Shown here: in pieces, positions 62,421-64,000 of the stretch | How positions within the stretch are numbered: position 1 is the first letter of the stretch | Layout of the letters: the number at the start of each line of letters is the position of its first letter | Assembly (NCBI GenBank): GCA_038373885.1 | Contig: JAWZYV010019947.1 | Location: 434,001 to 498,000, forward strand | DNA length: 64,000 nucleotides | Direction: 5' to 3' | Source: Cheiracanthium punctorium | Lineage: Eukaryota; Arthropoda; Arachnida; Araneae; Cheiracanthiidae | The notes under the pieces: model-generated | What the model was told of the DNA's origin: nothing | Seen by the model: the letters and a program-made list of their open reading frames with translations, nothing else | The model's database searches: none | Program-made: the position numbers and the translations under genes

Positions 62421-63308
62421 CTTGAGATATGCATATGTGGACCTGTCTTGCCCCATCAAAATCTAAACTGTCAAATTTTGAGAGATTTTGATTCTACCTT
62501 TAGAAGCATGAATGATTTCTCTTTTAAAAAAAAGAGAAACCAATTAAGCAACGACATTGAGTGGGTATTGTTTTTAAATCCCTTCTTGTTTTTGTGTAAC
62601 TTTCAAAATTACAAAAAATTAATACGGGAACCGGGAAGTAATGCGAATGTCAATATTTCCTAGCCAAAACTATTGAAGCTAATAATACGAAATTAGGCAT
62701 ATATCTGAGTTTTTTTAATGTAAGTGATAAATTAGGTATATTTTAAAATTCGTAACCAAAGAGGAGTAGTGAACCAAAATTTCCTTTTTTTACATATCTT
62801 TCGTTTTCTCGAAGGAAAAGGGCAAATATTCGGGGGTAGATATCTATAAAATTCTCGTCGTAAAATACAACACTCACGAATACCAAAAAATAAATTTCAG
62901 GACATTTTGACTTTCGTAGTAGGATCTATAGACCAACTGAGAATTCGTGGGCTTAAACCTAACTACAAGAACCCAACTAACAAAGATGTGGAAATTGAAA
63001 TAGAAATTTAAAATAGAATGCTCCATCGTCAGGTGCCACAACATTCATATTACAAATTAAAAGGAAATCAAAAATAGCTAGGTTCCTGCAGGTTACATGA
63101 CAAAAAGAGTCATAAAAGTAACCTAAGGGCATGACCATAGCTACTGAAGAAAAAAATAAAAGCGTGTAAAAGATCCAAACACGAAGGAATGAGCTCAGAG
63201 ATGATGTCAATGCTAGAAATCGAAAAAAGGTGTATATGCTTGCAATTCTTGGTGTAAAATATAACAATTTCGAGAATATGCTTTTTTCAGTGATCTACGA
63301 TATCACTG

Positions 63309-63553
63309 TATTGTGTTGTGTGTATTAAGGCAAACCTGCACGAGGGGTATCTGCCTACGATGAGGGGGGGGGGTACCGTGGTCGGAGGATTTTCTTAGGG
63401 ATTCTAACGCATATTCACGTTACATCTGAAGGAAACCGGCCAAAACTACAGACCGTTAGATCGACAGCCGCGCGATGGGGCCCGCACCCGGGCCTCCACA
63501 CTTCAGCATTCTACCATTTTGAGTATGTTATCTACACGGCCATGGTGGGCCTG
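63309..63553 (-). mobile_element. tRNA-derived SINE
   Basis: Minus strand: head GGCCCACCATGGCCGTG, body AGATCGACAG equivalents and CTAACGGTCTGTAGTTTTGG, 3' block ATCGTAGGCAGATACCCC, ending in a TTAATACACACAACACAATA tail. A possible 7-bp duplication tcactgt occurs at 63303-63309 and 63557-63563. The B box is decayed. Confidence 0.78.
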
Positions 63554-64000
63554 CCGTCACTGTCAGTATGCAAAGCCCAGGAAAGTGCGTTATTAAAACT
63601 TCGGGTCAAAAGAGGCTGAAATATATAGAGTTATCAACTAAAAATATATAATGATCATTCATCAGATATCTACATTCACTGTATTTGAAATAAACCAGTT
63701 TAAGTAAACAAGACATAACAGATTGCAATTCGAAAAATTATCTGACTCCAGTTCAAACTCCTGATCTAAATGTATGCTTTGATTAATATTTTAATCATGT
63801 CGCTCTATCCCTAAATTTGCCTTCTACACCAGATGCATGATCACTGGATCTTTGGGAAGTTTTGAAAACACCGCTGCAAATAATTTTTAAAATTTTTTAA
63901 ATAAAGTCTAAAAGCTAATTAATAGAAAGCAAACTTCAAAATATCAGCTATCGTCCAGCTTGTACTTAGATTTTTTCTTATGGGTTGTGTGTGTATTTTC

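Overview
This is a strongly AT-rich eukaryotic window with no recognisable host protein-coding gene, no rRNA, no credible tRNA gene and nothing prokaryotic. It reads as intergenic (or very long intronic) DNA of an arthropod. The Tc1-type transposase protein resembles copies I recall from spider genomes, so an arachnid is my best guess, but that is memory of a family and not something I could search.

Almost everything that can be named is transposon-derived. Autonomous or formerly autonomous DNA transposons: an intact-looking Tc1-like element (15913-17408, perfect 27-bp terminal inverted repeats, DD34E transposase), a decayed mariner (49127-50522, minus strand, frameshifts and stops) and a 3' fragment of another Tc1-like element (about 59655-60010). 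Non-autonomous DNA elements: a mariner-type 'GGGTGTCCC' MITE family (about 3279, 8203, 10025, 42760), two other TA-flanked MITEs (27396, 43348), a piggyBac-like TTAA family (7386, 14196, 51434, 56179, 57950, 59336, 62090), hAT-type MITEs with 8-bp target duplications (8681, 32892, 36953, probably 23980), and several inverted-repeat elements not assigned to a superfamily (22684, 23039, 40748, 47297). tRNA-derived SINEs occur at 20055, 24595, 27735, 32856, 50156, 63309 and, more diverged, at 24865 and 54830.

Layout: 1-15 kb is AT-rich filler with scattered MITEs; 15.9-17.4 kb is the Tc1 element; 20-28 kb is a nest of SINEs and inverted-repeat elements, apparently built inside one 2.7-kb element; 32.8-34.3 kb is a SINE split by a hAT element, with both sets of target-site duplications intact; 40.7-50.5 kb holds a run of inverted-repeat elements, long (TA)n arrays and the dead mariner; 51-63 kb is dominated by the piggyBac-like MITEs.

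The informative content is the order of insertions (which element interrupts which) rather than any pathway. The only gene likely to make a functional protein is the Tc1 transposase. I found no convincing new biological system. The best second-look signals are the split SINE, the 45-bp perfect hairpin in one piggyBac-like MITE, the recurrent palindromes in the SINE body, and the unassigned elements with subterminal repeat boxes.
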